A stretch of DNA of 11,926 nt from Ignavibacteriaceae bacterium (GCA_022865965.1 JALHTS010000139.1:1-11926), one strand, 5' to 3'; positions 1 to 7,549 are shown, counted from the first letter of the stretch. Numbers and translations are program-made. The notes: a model not told the origin generated them from the letters alone.

Positions 1-670
1 CTTTTTTCGCTGATTGTCTGGTTGTTTCTTTAGCTTCATCTTTATTTTCAATTTTTGTTTCAACTGATTCAACATCAGCCGCTTCCACTTTAATAATTAC
101 TTGCCCAACCTTCGCTTTATCACCGGATTTAATTAAAACCTCAACAACTTTTCCCGCAACAGATGATGGAACTTCAATTGTCGCTTTGTCAGTTTCAATT
201 TCAAGAATAGCTTGATCGGTTTCAATCATATCACCAACTTTTACCAAAACATTAAGAACATCTGCAGCTTCAATATTTTCTCCAAGCTCCGGAAGATGAA
301 AATCTACAATCTTTTTTTTGCCGGAGGATTTGGTTGTTGGCGTTGCTTTGTACTCAACTTCCGGTTCTGTTTTAACTTCAGAAGTTTTGATTTCTTTTGT
401 AATCTCACTCTTAATCTTACTCTCGGTGATTCCACCTTCATCAACAATCAGAATGGTTGCGCCAACTTTAACTTTATCACCGACTTTTATTAAAAGCTTA
501 GTTACTTTTCCTTCCACGGATGATGGAACTTCAATAGTAGCTTTATCAGTTTCAATTTCTAAAATCGCCTGATCTTTTATTATTGTATCTCCTTCTTTGA
601 CAAGTACAGCAACCACATCAGCAGCTTCTATATTCTCGCCAAGTTCCGGTAATTTAAATTCTGTCGCCAT
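1..670 (-). CDS. aceF: Pyruvate dehydrogenase E2 (dihydrolipoamide acetyltransferase), 5' part only
   Basis: This is the N-terminal 223 residues of the E2 core protein of the pyruvate dehydrogenase complex, which accepts the acetyl group from E1 on swinging lipoyl-lysines and passes it to CoA. Reading the minus strand from the ATG at 670-668 gives MATEFKLPELGENIEA and no stop before the window edge. Two lipoyl (biotinyl-lipoyl) domains are visible, at about residues 3-77 and 122-196. Each has the lipoylation motif ETDKA, with the target lysines at 43 and 162. They are joined by a Lys/Glu/Thr/Pro-rich flexible linker (about 80-120), and a second charged linker begins at about 197. The peripheral-subunit-binding and catalytic domains should lie beyond the left edge. 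The two lipoyl domains are nearly identical. AAGG about 7 nt upstream is a modest ribosome binding site. The gene lies 196 bp downstream of aceE in the same direction. A 2-oxoglutarate dehydrogenase E2 is possible from the lipoyl domains alone, but the aceE neighbour argues for pyruvate. Confidence 0.92.
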   Translation of the reverse strand, partial: MATEFKLPELGENIEAADVVAVLVKEGDTIIKDQAILEIETDKATIEVPSSVEGKVTKLLIKVGDKVKVGATILIVDEGGITESKIKSEITKEIKTSEVKTEPEVEYKATPTTKSSGKKKIVDFHLPELGENIEAADVLNVLVKVGDMIETDQAILEIETDKATIEVPSSVAGKVVEVLIKSGDKAKVGQVIIKVEAADVESVETKIENKDEAKETTRQSAKK

Positions 671-702
671 TATAAAACCTTAAATCAATTTTCTGCTTTT
701 TC

Positions 703-832
703 TATTGCCACGACCTTCAGGTCGTGGAGAAGAATAAATTAAATAAATTGGCTTTAGCCAAAAAATATTGTTGGGCTAAAGCCCACTACTGTTTGTTTAT
801 CATATAACCACGACTTAAAAGTCGTGGCAATA
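703..832. repeat. Four-hairpin palindrome cluster with 12-bp terminal inverted repeats (REP/BIME- or MITE-like)
   Basis: Four compact palindromes lie in 130 bp between aceE and aceF. The outer two are CCACGACCTTCAGGTCGTGG (708-727) and CCACGACTTAAAAGTCGTGG (808-827), each a 9-bp stem with a 2-nt loop. The inner two are TTGGCTTTAGCCAA (748-761) and TGGGCTAAAGCCCA (772-785), each a 6-bp stem with a 2-nt loop. The outer pair share a core, as do the inner pair, so the whole unit is a nested inverted repeat bounded by TATTGCCACGAC (703-714) and GTCGTGGCAATA (821-832). This layout resembles bacterial REP/BIME elements moved by RAYT (IS200-like) transposases, but no transposase is present here. In the aceEF transcript the hairpins could protect or attenuate the message; that role is inference. 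Confidence 0.75.
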
Positions 833-866
833 AACATAGATTGCTTCGCTCAATGACATACTTGAA

Positions 867-3539
867 CTATGTATTCATTGGATTTCTTTTGTTTGGATTT
901 ATGCCCAATTCTTTTGCGGCTTTATCCAAAGCTTTACCCTGAATTTTTCCTTCTTTAAACAGAGCAACAAGAGTTACAAAAACAATATGCTTTGCATCTA
1001 CTTCAAAGAAATCACGTAACGCTGTACGTGATTCACTTCTTCCAAATCCATCCGTACCGAGCGAGTACAATCTGCGCGGGAACCACTTAGAAACTGAATC
1101 AGGTAATGCTTTAACATAATCTGAAGACGCAACTAAAACACCGTCTTCTTTTCCCAACATCTTTTCAATGTAAGTAAGTTTTGGTTTCTCAGTAGGGTTA
1201 AGCAAATTCCATCGTTCAATATCAAGCGCATCACGACGAAGTTCTTTATAACTTGTTACACTCCAAACATCTGTTGCAATTTTGTAATCTTCTTCAAGAA
1301 TCTTTGCTGCTTTAATCACTTCATTAAGAATCGTTCCGCTTCCAAATAACTGAGCACGAAGTTTAGAATCCTTCTTATCGGATGCCTGGAACTTATACAT
1401 TCCTTTCAGAATTCCTTTTTCCACACCTTTCGGCATTTCGGGCATTGCATAATTTTCATTCATCAAAGTGATGTAGTAGAAAATATGTTCCTGGTCTTCA
1501 TACATTCTCTTTATTCCATCGCGGATAATAATGGCAAGCTCATATGCAAATGCAGGATCGTAAGTAACAAGATTTGGAACCGGATAAGCAAGTAAATGAC
1601 TGTGTCCATCCTGATGCTGCAACCCTTCACCGTTAAGTGTAGTTCTCCCTGCAGTACCGCCAAGCATAAATCCTTTTGCTCCAATATCACCGGCCGCCCA
1701 AACTAAATCGCCAACTCTTTGCATTCCAAACATTGAGTAGTAGATGAAAAATGGAATCATATTTATTCCATGCGTATTGTAAGCTGTTCCTGCTGCAATA
1801 AAAGATGACATCGAGCCGGCTTCGTTAATTCCCTCTTCAAGAATTTGTCCGTTCTTTGCTTCTTTGTAGTAAAGAAGAGAATCTTTATCCACAGGTTCAT
1901 AAAGTTGTCCGGCGTGTGAGTAAATTCCAACTTGTCTAAAGAGTGCTTCCATTCCAAAAGTACGCGCTTCATCAGGGACAATGGGGACAATGTATTTTCC
2001 AAATTCTTTATCCTTTAAAAGCTTTGCAAGAATTCTTACAAACACCATTGTTGATGAAACTTCTCTTCCTTCAGTCCCTTTATAAAATTCTTCAAATAAA
2101 GATTCCGGTGGAGTTTTAATCGGACTAACATCTGTTTTACGTGATGGAACATATCCGCCAAGTTCTGCTCTGCGCTTTTTGAGATATTGTATTTCATGAC
2201 TGTCTTCATCAGGTTTAAAGAAAGGGTCACTCATTATATCATCATCGGAAATTGCAATACCGAAGCGGCTTCTGAATTCTTTCATCTCATCTTCGTTCAA
2301 CTTCTTCTGCTGATGTGTAATGTTTTTCCCTTCACCGCTCTCACCAAGTCCGTAGCCTTTAATTGTTTTTGCTATAATCACTGTCGGTTTGCCAACATTA
2401 TCAATGGCAGATTTATATGCCGCATAAACTTTTTCAGGATCATGCCCGCCGCGTTTCATTTTACGCAACTGTTCATCACTCATTTTTTCAACCATCTTTA
2501 ATAAATCAGGATCTTTACCAAAGAAATTTTTTCTGATATAATCTCCGTGTTCAACAGAATATTTTTGATATTCACCGTCAACAACTTCACTCATACGTTT
2601 AACAAGTTTGCCGTCAGCATCTTTATCTAACAGTGGATCCCAATCCTCACCCCAAATAACTTTTATAACATTCCAGCCAGCACCACGAAAAGCAGCTTCA
2701 AGTTCCTGAATTATTTTTCCATTACCGCGAACAGGTCCATCCAATCTTTGCAGGTTTGCATTGATAACAAAAATTAAATTATCAAGCTTCTCGCGTGAAG
2801 CAAGAGTGATTGCACCTAATGCTTCGGGTTCATCGGTTTCACCATCTCCAAGAAAAGCCCAGACGTGTCCGCCCGGTTTTTTCAATCCGCGGTCTTCTAA
2901 ATATCTGTTAAATCTTGCCTGGTAAATTGCCATTATGGGACCAAGCCCCATTGATACTGTTGGGAACTCCCAGAAGTTTGGCATCAAGAATGGATGCGGA
3001 TAAGAAGTTAATCCGCCGTTAGGATTTAAATCTCTTCTAAAATTTTCTAATTGCTCTTTAGTGATTCGTCCTTCAAGATAAGCGCGGGCATAAATACCGG
3101 GAGAAGCATGTCCCTGAAAATAAATCTGATCGCCGTCGTAGCCATCGCCTTTGCCGCGGAAGAAATGATTAAAACCAATTTCATACAATGTTGCCGCAGA
3201 AGCGTAAGTAGAAATATGTCCACCGATTCCGCTTTCCAGCTTGTTGGCTTTTACAACCATCGCCATTGCATTCCACCGGATAAGACTTTTTATTCTTCTT
3301 TCGATTTCGCGATCACCCGGGAATGGCGGCTGCTTTTCTCTTGGTATTGTATTTATGTAAGGTGTGTTTGCAGTAAATGGTATTTCAACACCTGCTTTGT
3401 GTGCACGAATCTGTAATTGGTGAAGCAGTTCAACAATTCTTTCCGGTCCGCCATGTTCCAGAACCCAATCAAGCGAATAAAGCCACTCGCGGGTTTCTAT
3501 ATCCTCAACTTCAGAATCTCTTTTTATATCATCACTCAT
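867..3539 (-). CDS. aceE: Pyruvate dehydrogenase E1 component, homodimeric AceE type
   Basis: This enzyme decarboxylates pyruvate with thiamine diphosphate and acetylates the lipoyl group of E2, feeding acetyl-CoA to the TCA cycle and lipid synthesis in the cytoplasm. At 890 residues it has the usual length of the single-chain AceE family (about 885-890) and aligns with E. coli AceE as I recall it along its whole length. The ThDP/Mg motif runs from GDGETDEPEA (231-240) to NANLQRLDGPV (260-270); the E. coli protein has NCN where this has NAN. Other landmarks are THQQKK with His409, DEARTFGME with Glu524 (523-531), and the GLQHQDGHSH active-site loop (639-648, His642). SVTSYKEL and TDGFGRSESR mark the C-terminal domain. 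The start at 3539 has AAGGAAA about 6 nt upstream. It is the first gene of an aceE-aceF unit, with a large hairpin 27-77 bp before the start codon. I see nothing broken in it. Confidence 0.98.
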   Translation of the reverse strand: MSDDIKRDSEVEDIETREWLYSLDWVLEHGGPERIVELLHQLQIRAHKAGVEIPFTANTPYINTIPREKQPPFPGDREIERRIKSLIRWNAMAMVVKANKLESGIGGHISTYASAATLYEIGFNHFFRGKGDGYDGDQIYFQGHASPGIYARAYLEGRITKEQLENFRRDLNPNGGLTSYPHPFLMPNFWEFPTVSMGLGPIMAIYQARFNRYLEDRGLKKPGGHVWAFLGDGETDEPEALGAITLASREKLDNLIFVINANLQRLDGPVRGNGKIIQELEAAFRGAGWNVIKVIWGEDWDPLLDKDADGKLVKRMSEVVDGEYQKYSVEHGDYIRKNFFGKDPDLLKMVEKMSDEQLRKMKRGGHDPEKVYAAYKSAIDNVGKPTVIIAKTIKGYGLGESGEGKNITHQQKKLNEDEMKEFRSRFGIAISDDDIMSDPFFKPDEDSHEIQYLKKRRAELGGYVPSRKTDVSPIKTPPESLFEEFYKGTEGREVSSTMVFVRILAKLLKDKEFGKYIVPIVPDEARTFGMEALFRQVGIYSHAGQLYEPVDKDSLLYYKEAKNGQILEEGINEAGSMSSFIAAGTAYNTHGINMIPFFIYYSMFGMQRVGDLVWAAGDIGAKGFMLGGTAGRTTLNGEGLQHQDGHSHLLAYPVPNLVTYDPAFAYELAIIIRDGIKRMYEDQEHIFYYITLMNENYAMPEMPKGVEKGILKGMYKFQASDKKDSKLRAQLFGSGTILNEVIKAAKILEEDYKIATDVWSVTSYKELRRDALDIERWNLLNPTEKPKLTYIEKMLGKEDGVLVASSDYVKALPDSVSKWFPRRLYSLGTDGFGRSESRTALRDFFEVDAKHIVFVTLVALFKEGKIQGKALDKAAKELGINPNKRNPMNT

Positions 3540-3565
3540 AAAAATTTCCTTAATTCTTTGTCGTT

Positions 3566-3616
3566 ATTCCGATCCCGATCTTGCCTGTCGGCAGACAGGT
3601 TTATCGGGAGAGGAAT
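3566..3616. repeat. Nested long hairpin repeat in the aceE leader
   Basis: Three nested arms pair in order: ATTCC (3566-3570) with GGAAT (3612-3616), TCCCGAT (3573-3579) with ATCGGGA (3603-3609), and CCTGTC (3584-3589) with GACAGG (3594-3599) around a GGCA loop. The apical part, TTGCCTGTCGGCAGACAGGT, resembles the palindrome inserted inside the hydrolase gene at 9690-9710. The hairpin starts 27 bp upstream of the aceE start codon, so it may be transcribed into the aceE leader. A dispersed genomic repeat is more likely than a dedicated regulator, though it could affect expression. Confidence 0.7.
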
Positions 3617-3805
3617 CTGTTTTCTATAACTAGATCCATAACATTCGTGTAATGACAGAAAGTTTATTTTTTCTATAAAAACAACTATTTTACTGATAAC
3701 ATTCCCAAAGGATAAACAAATATTTAAAGGAAGCTATGCTTAAAATCAGAGTGAGAAAATAATGGAAATAGCGTTTAATAACAAGAAAGCGTTATTAAGC
3801 TTAAA

Positions 3806-3826
3806 TGTTCAATATTCAATGTTCAA
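3806..3826. repeat. Heptamer tandem repeat (TGTTCAA/TATTCAA)
   Basis: Three consecutive 7-bp units are seen: TGTTCAA, TATTCAA and TGTTCAA, followed by the related TTATTGAA. The tract is intergenic. Two other 7-bp-period tracts with different units lie in the peptidase gene at 7330-7357 and 7453-7480. Confidence 0.65.
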
Positions 3827-3964
3827 TTATTGAAATATGTTTTTCTGTCTTGAACTTGAACCTGTCCGCCGCCGCGGATTAAACTTAATTGACACTTGAC
3901 TTTGCGGTTTTTCTTTCCCTTTTTTGAAGTAGATATTTTTATCATTTTTCATTAAGGGGTTTTT

Positions 3965-6034
3965 ATGAAAAAGATAGTTCACACCTTCGCTCTTCTCTTA
4001 GCAATTTCATCTCAAATAAATGCACAATGGTTTTGGTATAGTCCGTCACCTCAGGGAAATATAATAAATGATGTTGTCATGTTAAATCCGGATACTATTA
4101 TTTGTGTCGGAGAGTTCGGTACGATTTTAAGGACAACCGACTCTGGACAGAATTGGAATATTCAAAACCGAATAACTGAAAATGAACTGCATAAAATTTT
4201 CTTTTTGGATAGTAAGAATGGATGGATCGCTGGAGCGGTAGGGCAAGCATTAAAAACTACGGATGGTGGAGAAACCTGGAATCTAAAAAATCCTCCAACA
4301 TCATTAAATCTTTATGATATTGAATTCACTTCAATAAATAAAGGATTTGTGGTTGGTGCAAATGGCTATATAGCAAAAACCACTAATGGCGGGGATAGTT
4401 GGCAAGCATTAGCACCTACCCAAAAAACACTATTTTCTCTTCAATTCATTGATAGTTTAAATGCTTGGGCGATCGGAGATGGTATATCAAGAACAACAAA
4501 TGGAGGTGTTAGTTGGTTTGACGCTGACCCGAATCTTGCTATGTACTATGAATCTGTTTTTTTTGTAAATAAAGATACTGGATGGATATCAACTGTTGAA
4601 GGAAAGATATTAGGAACCACTAATGCAGGTAACTATTGGGAAATTATAAAACCAGACAGCACCATATGGGGTTATTCAAAAATTCAGTTCATCAATAATG
4701 TGAAAGGTTGGATATGTTCTGCCCAAAATATAGTCAGCACAAATGATGGAGGAAGCACATGGAATTCAGTATTCTTTCCAGATGCTATTTCACTTTATTC
4801 ATTAAGCTTTACTGACCAAATAAATGGATTTGCAGTTGGACTTCATGGTGAAATTTACAAAACTACTGATGGGGGAGTAAATTGGGAGAAAAAATTTGAT
4901 AGAGTTCCGTTCTTTACTGCTAATTCTTGTTTCTTTCTAAAACCAGAAACAGGTTTTATTGGAACTGATGGTGGTGAAATTCTTAGAACAACTAATGCCG
5001 GGGAAGATTGGCAAATAATATACGATAATAATGATTTTAAGTTTTGGGATATATTTTTCTTAAATGACTCTTTAGGCTGGGCTAGTGGTTATCCAAGTGT
5101 AATATTAAGAACTATCGATGGTGGAAATAGCTGGGCAAGAACTTATTTTAATTCACTTTATCATATCCGCTCTATTAGATTCACTTCAGATTCTATCGGG
5201 TGGGCTTGTAATTATATATCCGGAGAAATACTATATTCGAATGATGGTGGATTAAATTGGGTTGAAAAGACGTTACCAGTAAATAAATACTTTACTAAAA
5301 TATTTTTTACCTCAATTGATACCGCATATTTAATGGGTGAAGATGGTAATATATTAAATACAACTGATGGCGGGAATACTTGGATTTCAAGAAATATTAC
5401 TGGACAATATGTAAATGATATTTTTTTCACTGATAGTAATCACGGTTGGGCAGTCGGCTATCAATTTATCTCGAAGACCACTAATGGCGGTATTATCTGG
5501 TCAACAACGCCAATACCATTTATGGTGGGTTCTTGCTCAATGATAGATGAATTAAGGGGTTGGATCATAGGTGAAGAGGGTGAGATGATGTACACTTTAG
5601 ATGGTGGTAATCATTGGGATCTAAGCTACCAGATTACAAACAATAGTTTAAGGGATCTGTTTTTTATAGGTGATGATGGCTGGATAGTCGGAGGATGGGG
5701 CACAATCCTTCATACCACAAACGGCGGAGTAACTTTTATTGAAGATGAAGAAAACACTTTTGCTCAACCAAAAGAATTTTTATTAGAACAAAACTACCCA
5801 AACCCATTTAATCCAAGTACGGTGATCAGTTATCAGTTACCGGTGAGCGGTGAAGTAACATTAAAAGTTTATGATGTGCTTGGAAGAGAGGTTGCAACTC
5901 TTATTGATGAATACAGAAATAGTGGCAGTTACGAGGTTGATTTTAATGCAGCCGGTTTAACAAGTGGAGTTTATTTCTATAAACTTACTACGGATAATTA
6001 TACTGAAACTAAAAAGATGATTCTGATTCGATAG
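3965..6034 (+). CDS. Secreted Ycf48/BNR-like beta-propeller protein with 14 repeats and a T9SS type A sorting tail
   Basis: This is a predicted exported surface or extracellular protein; its ligand is unknown. An N-terminal signal peptide (residues 1 to about 20, ending SSQINAQ) is followed by fourteen repeats of about 41 residues. Each carries a variant of G-x-I-x-[KR]-T-T-[DN]-G-G-x-x-W, with motifs beginning near residues 56, 97, 138, 176, 217, 258, 299, 341, 382, 424, 465, 504, 543 and 583. Such repeats are typical of the Ycf48/HCF136 and sortilin/BNR-type propellers. Residues about 605-689 form the C-terminal sorting domain (EQNYPNPFNPST, LKVYDVLGREVATL, SGVYFYKL, KKMILIR) that directs export through the type IX system and is normally cleaved. 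AAGGGG upstream supports the start. The 252-bp gap to the peptidase gene suggests a separate transcript. The resemblance to Ycf48 does not imply photosystem assembly; such proteins are common in non-photosynthetic FCB bacteria. Confidence 0.9.
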   Translation: MKKIVHTFALLLAISSQINAQWFWYSPSPQGNIINDVVMLNPDTIICVGEFGTILRTTDSGQNWNIQNRITENELHKIFFLDSKNGWIAGAVGQALKTTDGGETWNLKNPPTSLNLYDIEFTSINKGFVVGANGYIAKTTNGGDSWQALAPTQKTLFSLQFIDSLNAWAIGDGISRTTNGGVSWFDADPNLAMYYESVFFVNKDTGWISTVEGKILGTTNAGNYWEIIKPDSTIWGYSKIQFINNVKGWICSAQNIVSTNDGGSTWNSVFFPDAISLYSLSFTDQINGFAVGLHGEIYKTTDGGVNWEKKFDRVPFFTANSCFFLKPETGFIGTDGGEILRTTNAGEDWQIIYDNNDFKFWDIFFLNDSLGWASGYPSVILRTIDGGNSWARTYFNSLYHIRSIRFTSDSIGWACNYISGEILYSNDGGLNWVEKTLPVNKYFTKIFFTSIDTAYLMGEDGNILNTTDGGNTWISRNITGQYVNDIFFTDSNHGWAVGYQFISKTTNGGIIWSTTPIPFMVGSCSMIDELRGWIIGEEGEMMYTLDGGNHWDLSYQITNNSLRDLFFIGDDGWIVGGWGTILHTTNGGVTFIEDEENTFAQPKEFLLEQNYPNPFNPSTVISYQLPVSGEVTLKVYDVLGREVATLIDEYRNSGSYEVDFNAAGLTSGVYFYKLTTDNYTETKKMILIR

Positions 6035-6231
6035 AATTCAGACAGTAGTGTAAGTAATAGTAAGAGAATAATAGAAATGATAAAGAATAACAAGAATACT
6101 CCTTAAGCAAGACTGACCGCAAATTGGGGCAATATCATTCAAAAACAGAAAGTCACGATCATCCCGCTCATCACCTAAAAACTAAAAAAATGGTTTGATT
6201 TAGATTATACAGTATGCTCAATTTTATTTTG

Positions 6232-6256
6232 CAGATAAGAATTATAATTTTATCTG
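6232..6256. promoter_or_regulatory. Dyad overlapping a TATAAT box upstream of the peptidase gene
   Basis: CAGATAA (6232-6238) and TTATCTG (6250-6256) form a 7-bp inverted repeat. Between them lies the self-complementary AATTATAATT (6240-6249), which includes a perfect TATAAT at 6243-6248. It ends 30 bp before the peptidase start codon. No convincing -35 box is seen. It could be a promoter overlapped by an operator, a leader hairpin, or a chance AT-rich palindrome. Confidence 0.3.
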
Positions 6257-6286
6257 TACTTTTATGCGCTAATTCAGGAGAAGATA

Positions 6287-7549
6287 ATGTATAAAAAATT
6301 TATTGCTTGCTATATTTTCTTATTAATATCTGTGTTTTTTATCACAAATGTCCGGGCACAATCTAATTCTGATTCACTCATCTCATCAATTACTTTAAGA
6401 GTAAATCCCGACTCTGTGCACTATGTCATTCAAAGTCTTCAGGATTTTCAAACAAGGCTCGAGCTTAATGATAACCGGTTTGAAGTTGCCGACTGGCTTT
6501 ATAACAGGTTTATTTCGCTTGGTTTTACAGATGTCAAGCAAGATTCATTTATGTGTTACACAGATATTAATTATGGATCATTAAATTATACCGGAACAAC
6601 ATTGCAGGTTAATATTGTAGCTACATTACCCGGGACAACAAGACCGAATGAAATTTATATAATTGGCGGACATTATGATTCCTATGCAGATGGTGATCCT
6701 TACACTTTTGCACCCGGTGCTGACGACAATGCAAGCGGAACTGCCGCCCCTCTTGAATTTGCAAGAGTTATAATGGAATCCGGTTATCAACCTGAAGCAA
6801 CCATACGGTTCATTGCTTTTGCAGCAGAAGAGTTAATGTTTTTTGGTGATGCTGGCTCTGAGCACTACGCACAAAAAGCTTCTGACGAAAGTATGAATAT
6901 TAAGCTTATGATAAATTGCGATATGATAAGTCATAATACTTTGCCACTCGAACAGGCAAAAGTAAGTATTAACTATTATTCCGGTTTTACAAATCTCCTT
7001 GAGATTGCAAAAAATGTAACCGATCAATATAGTTTAATAACGGGTGTTACCGGAACATTAAATCAATATTCCGACAGCCAGCCATTTTATGCAGAAGGAT
7101 TTCCTGCAATTTATTTTGAAGAAGATCAGTTCAGTCCTTATTATCATACCACTGATGATATAATAACAAATTATGATATGAATTATTGCGCTGAAGTTAT
7201 AAAATCGGCTGGTGCAATGTTAATGAAGTCTATGGACTTGCCAACCGATATTCAGAACAAAGAAATATTAGTAAAAGATTTTACTCTATTTCAGAATTAT
7301 CCAAACCCATTTAATCCAAGCACAAAAATCAGTTGGCAGTCTCCAGTTGGCAGTTGGCAAACATTAAAAGTTTACGATATTCTTGGAAATGAAGTTGCTA
7401 CTCTTGTAAATGAATATAGAAATGCAGGTTCTTATGAGATAGAGTTCAATCCAGAATCAAGTATCAAGAGTCCAGCATCCGGCGTCTATTTCTATCAATT
7501 GAAAGCTGGAGAATTTGTAAACACGAGGAAAATGATTTTACTCCAATAG
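6287..7549 (+). CDS. Secreted M28-family zinc aminopeptidase with a T9SS type A sorting tail
   Basis: This is a predicted exported di-zinc exopeptidase of peptidase family M28, which removes N-terminal residues from peptides. A signal peptide spans residues 1 to about 25 (hydrophobic core ACYIFLLISVFFIT, then VRAQS). The catalytic domain (about 35-315) shows the M28 metal set: GGHYDS (His129, Asp131), GADDNASG (Asp146), AAEE (Glu181 and Glu182, catalytic base and ligand), NCDMIS (Asp212) and YHTTDD (His287). No key residue is missing. The C-terminal sorting domain (about 333-420) has FQNYPNPFNPST, LKVYDILGNEVATL, SGVYFYQL and RKMILLQ. Two 7-bp-period repeat tracts lie inside this tail; relative to the propeller protein's tail they replace one loop and lengthen another by four residues. 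The start has AGGAGA at good spacing. Substrate specificity cannot be told from sequence. Confidence 0.93.
   Translation: MYKKFIACYIFLLISVFFITNVRAQSNSDSLISSITLRVNPDSVHYVIQSLQDFQTRLELNDNRFEVADWLYNRFISLGFTDVKQDSFMCYTDINYGSLNYTGTTLQVNIVATLPGTTRPNEIYIIGGHYDSYADGDPYTFAPGADDNASGTAAPLEFARVIMESGYQPEATIRFIAFAAEELMFFGDAGSEHYAQKASDESMNIKLMINCDMISHNTLPLEQAKVSINYYSGFTNLLEIAKNVTDQYSLITGVTGTLNQYSDSQPFYAEGFPAIYFEEDQFSPYYHTTDDIITNYDMNYCAEVIKSAGAMLMKSMDLPTDIQNKEILVKDFTLFQNYPNPFNPSTKISWQSPVGSWQTLKVYDILGNEVATLVNEYRNAGSYEIEFNPESSIKSPASGVYFYQLKAGEFVNTRKMILLQ
7330..7357 (+). repeat. Heptamer repeat tract 1 inside the peptidase sorting domain (CAGTTGG)
   Basis: Four adjacent 7-bp units, CAGTTGG, CAGTCTC, CAGTTGG and CAGTTGG, encode part of SWQSPVGSWQ (residues about 349-358). 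At the same position the propeller protein's tail has SYQLPVSGEV, of equal length, so this tract replaced the loop rather than lengthening it. Confidence 0.8.
7453..7480 (+). repeat. Heptamer repeat tract 2 inside the peptidase sorting domain (AGNNTCM)
   Basis: Four 7-bp units, AGAATCA, AGTATCA, AGAGTCC and AGCATCC, encode ESSIKSPA at about residues 390-397. Compared with FNAAGLTSG of the propeller tail, the peptidase has FNPESSIKSPASG, a net gain of four residues (12 bp), keeping the frame. Confidence 0.75.

Larger units (their letters stand above)
3540..3964. other. Divergent non-coding region between aceE and the propeller gene
   Basis: These 425 bp contain no plausible gene. From left to right they hold the aceE leader with its ribosome binding site; a long nested hairpin (3566-3616); an AT-rich stretch (3617-3780) that must contain the aceE promoter, although I could not assign one; an 8-bp inverted repeat TTAATAAC/GTTATTAA (3775-3782, 3791-3798); a 7-bp-period repeat (3806-3826); and a GC-rich patch with a 5-bp stem TCCGC/GCGGA (3865-3878) that stands out from the AT-rich surroundings. 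The last 20 bp carry AAGGGG, the ribosome binding site of the plus-strand gene. A TTGACA at 3889-3894 has no good -10 partner. Confidence 0.7.

Noticed and set aside
212..572. Two overlapping plus-strand ORFs of 93 and 84 codons
   Set aside because: They lie antisense to the lipoyl domains of aceF, whose minus-strand frame is clearly coding; the translations are low-complexity Phe/Asn- or Ser-rich.
703..832. CRISPR array
   Set aside because: The palindromes are not direct repeats with unique spacers of constant size; the unit is an inverted composite and no cas gene is nearby.
836..860. GATTGCTTCGCTCAATGACA next to the hairpin cluster
   Set aside because: It looks like part of a common dispersed intergenic repeat, but only a 4-bp stem is present and one copy does not support a separate feature.
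1763..3629. Several short ORFs on both strands inside or overlapping aceE
   Set aside because: All are shadows of the intact 890-codon aceE frame and resemble no protein family.
3889..3917. TTGACA as a possible sigma70 -35 box for the propeller gene
   Set aside because: No -10-like hexamer occurs 16-18 bp downstream (the sequence there is T/C-rich), and sigma70-type boxes are not the norm in Bacteroidota-like genomes.
3965..6034. Propeller protein as a photosystem II assembly factor
   Set aside because: Ycf48-like repeats are widespread in secreted FCB proteins, and the signal peptide plus T9SS tail shows export; there are no photosynthesis genes in the window.
3758..6096. Similarity between 3758-3787 and 6067-6096 (AATAAT...AATAACAAGAA) upstream and downstream of the propeller gene
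   Set aside because: About 22 of 30 bases match, but both are very AT-rich and ungapped identity is confined to short A/T words; this is not enough to call direct repeats or an inserted cassette.
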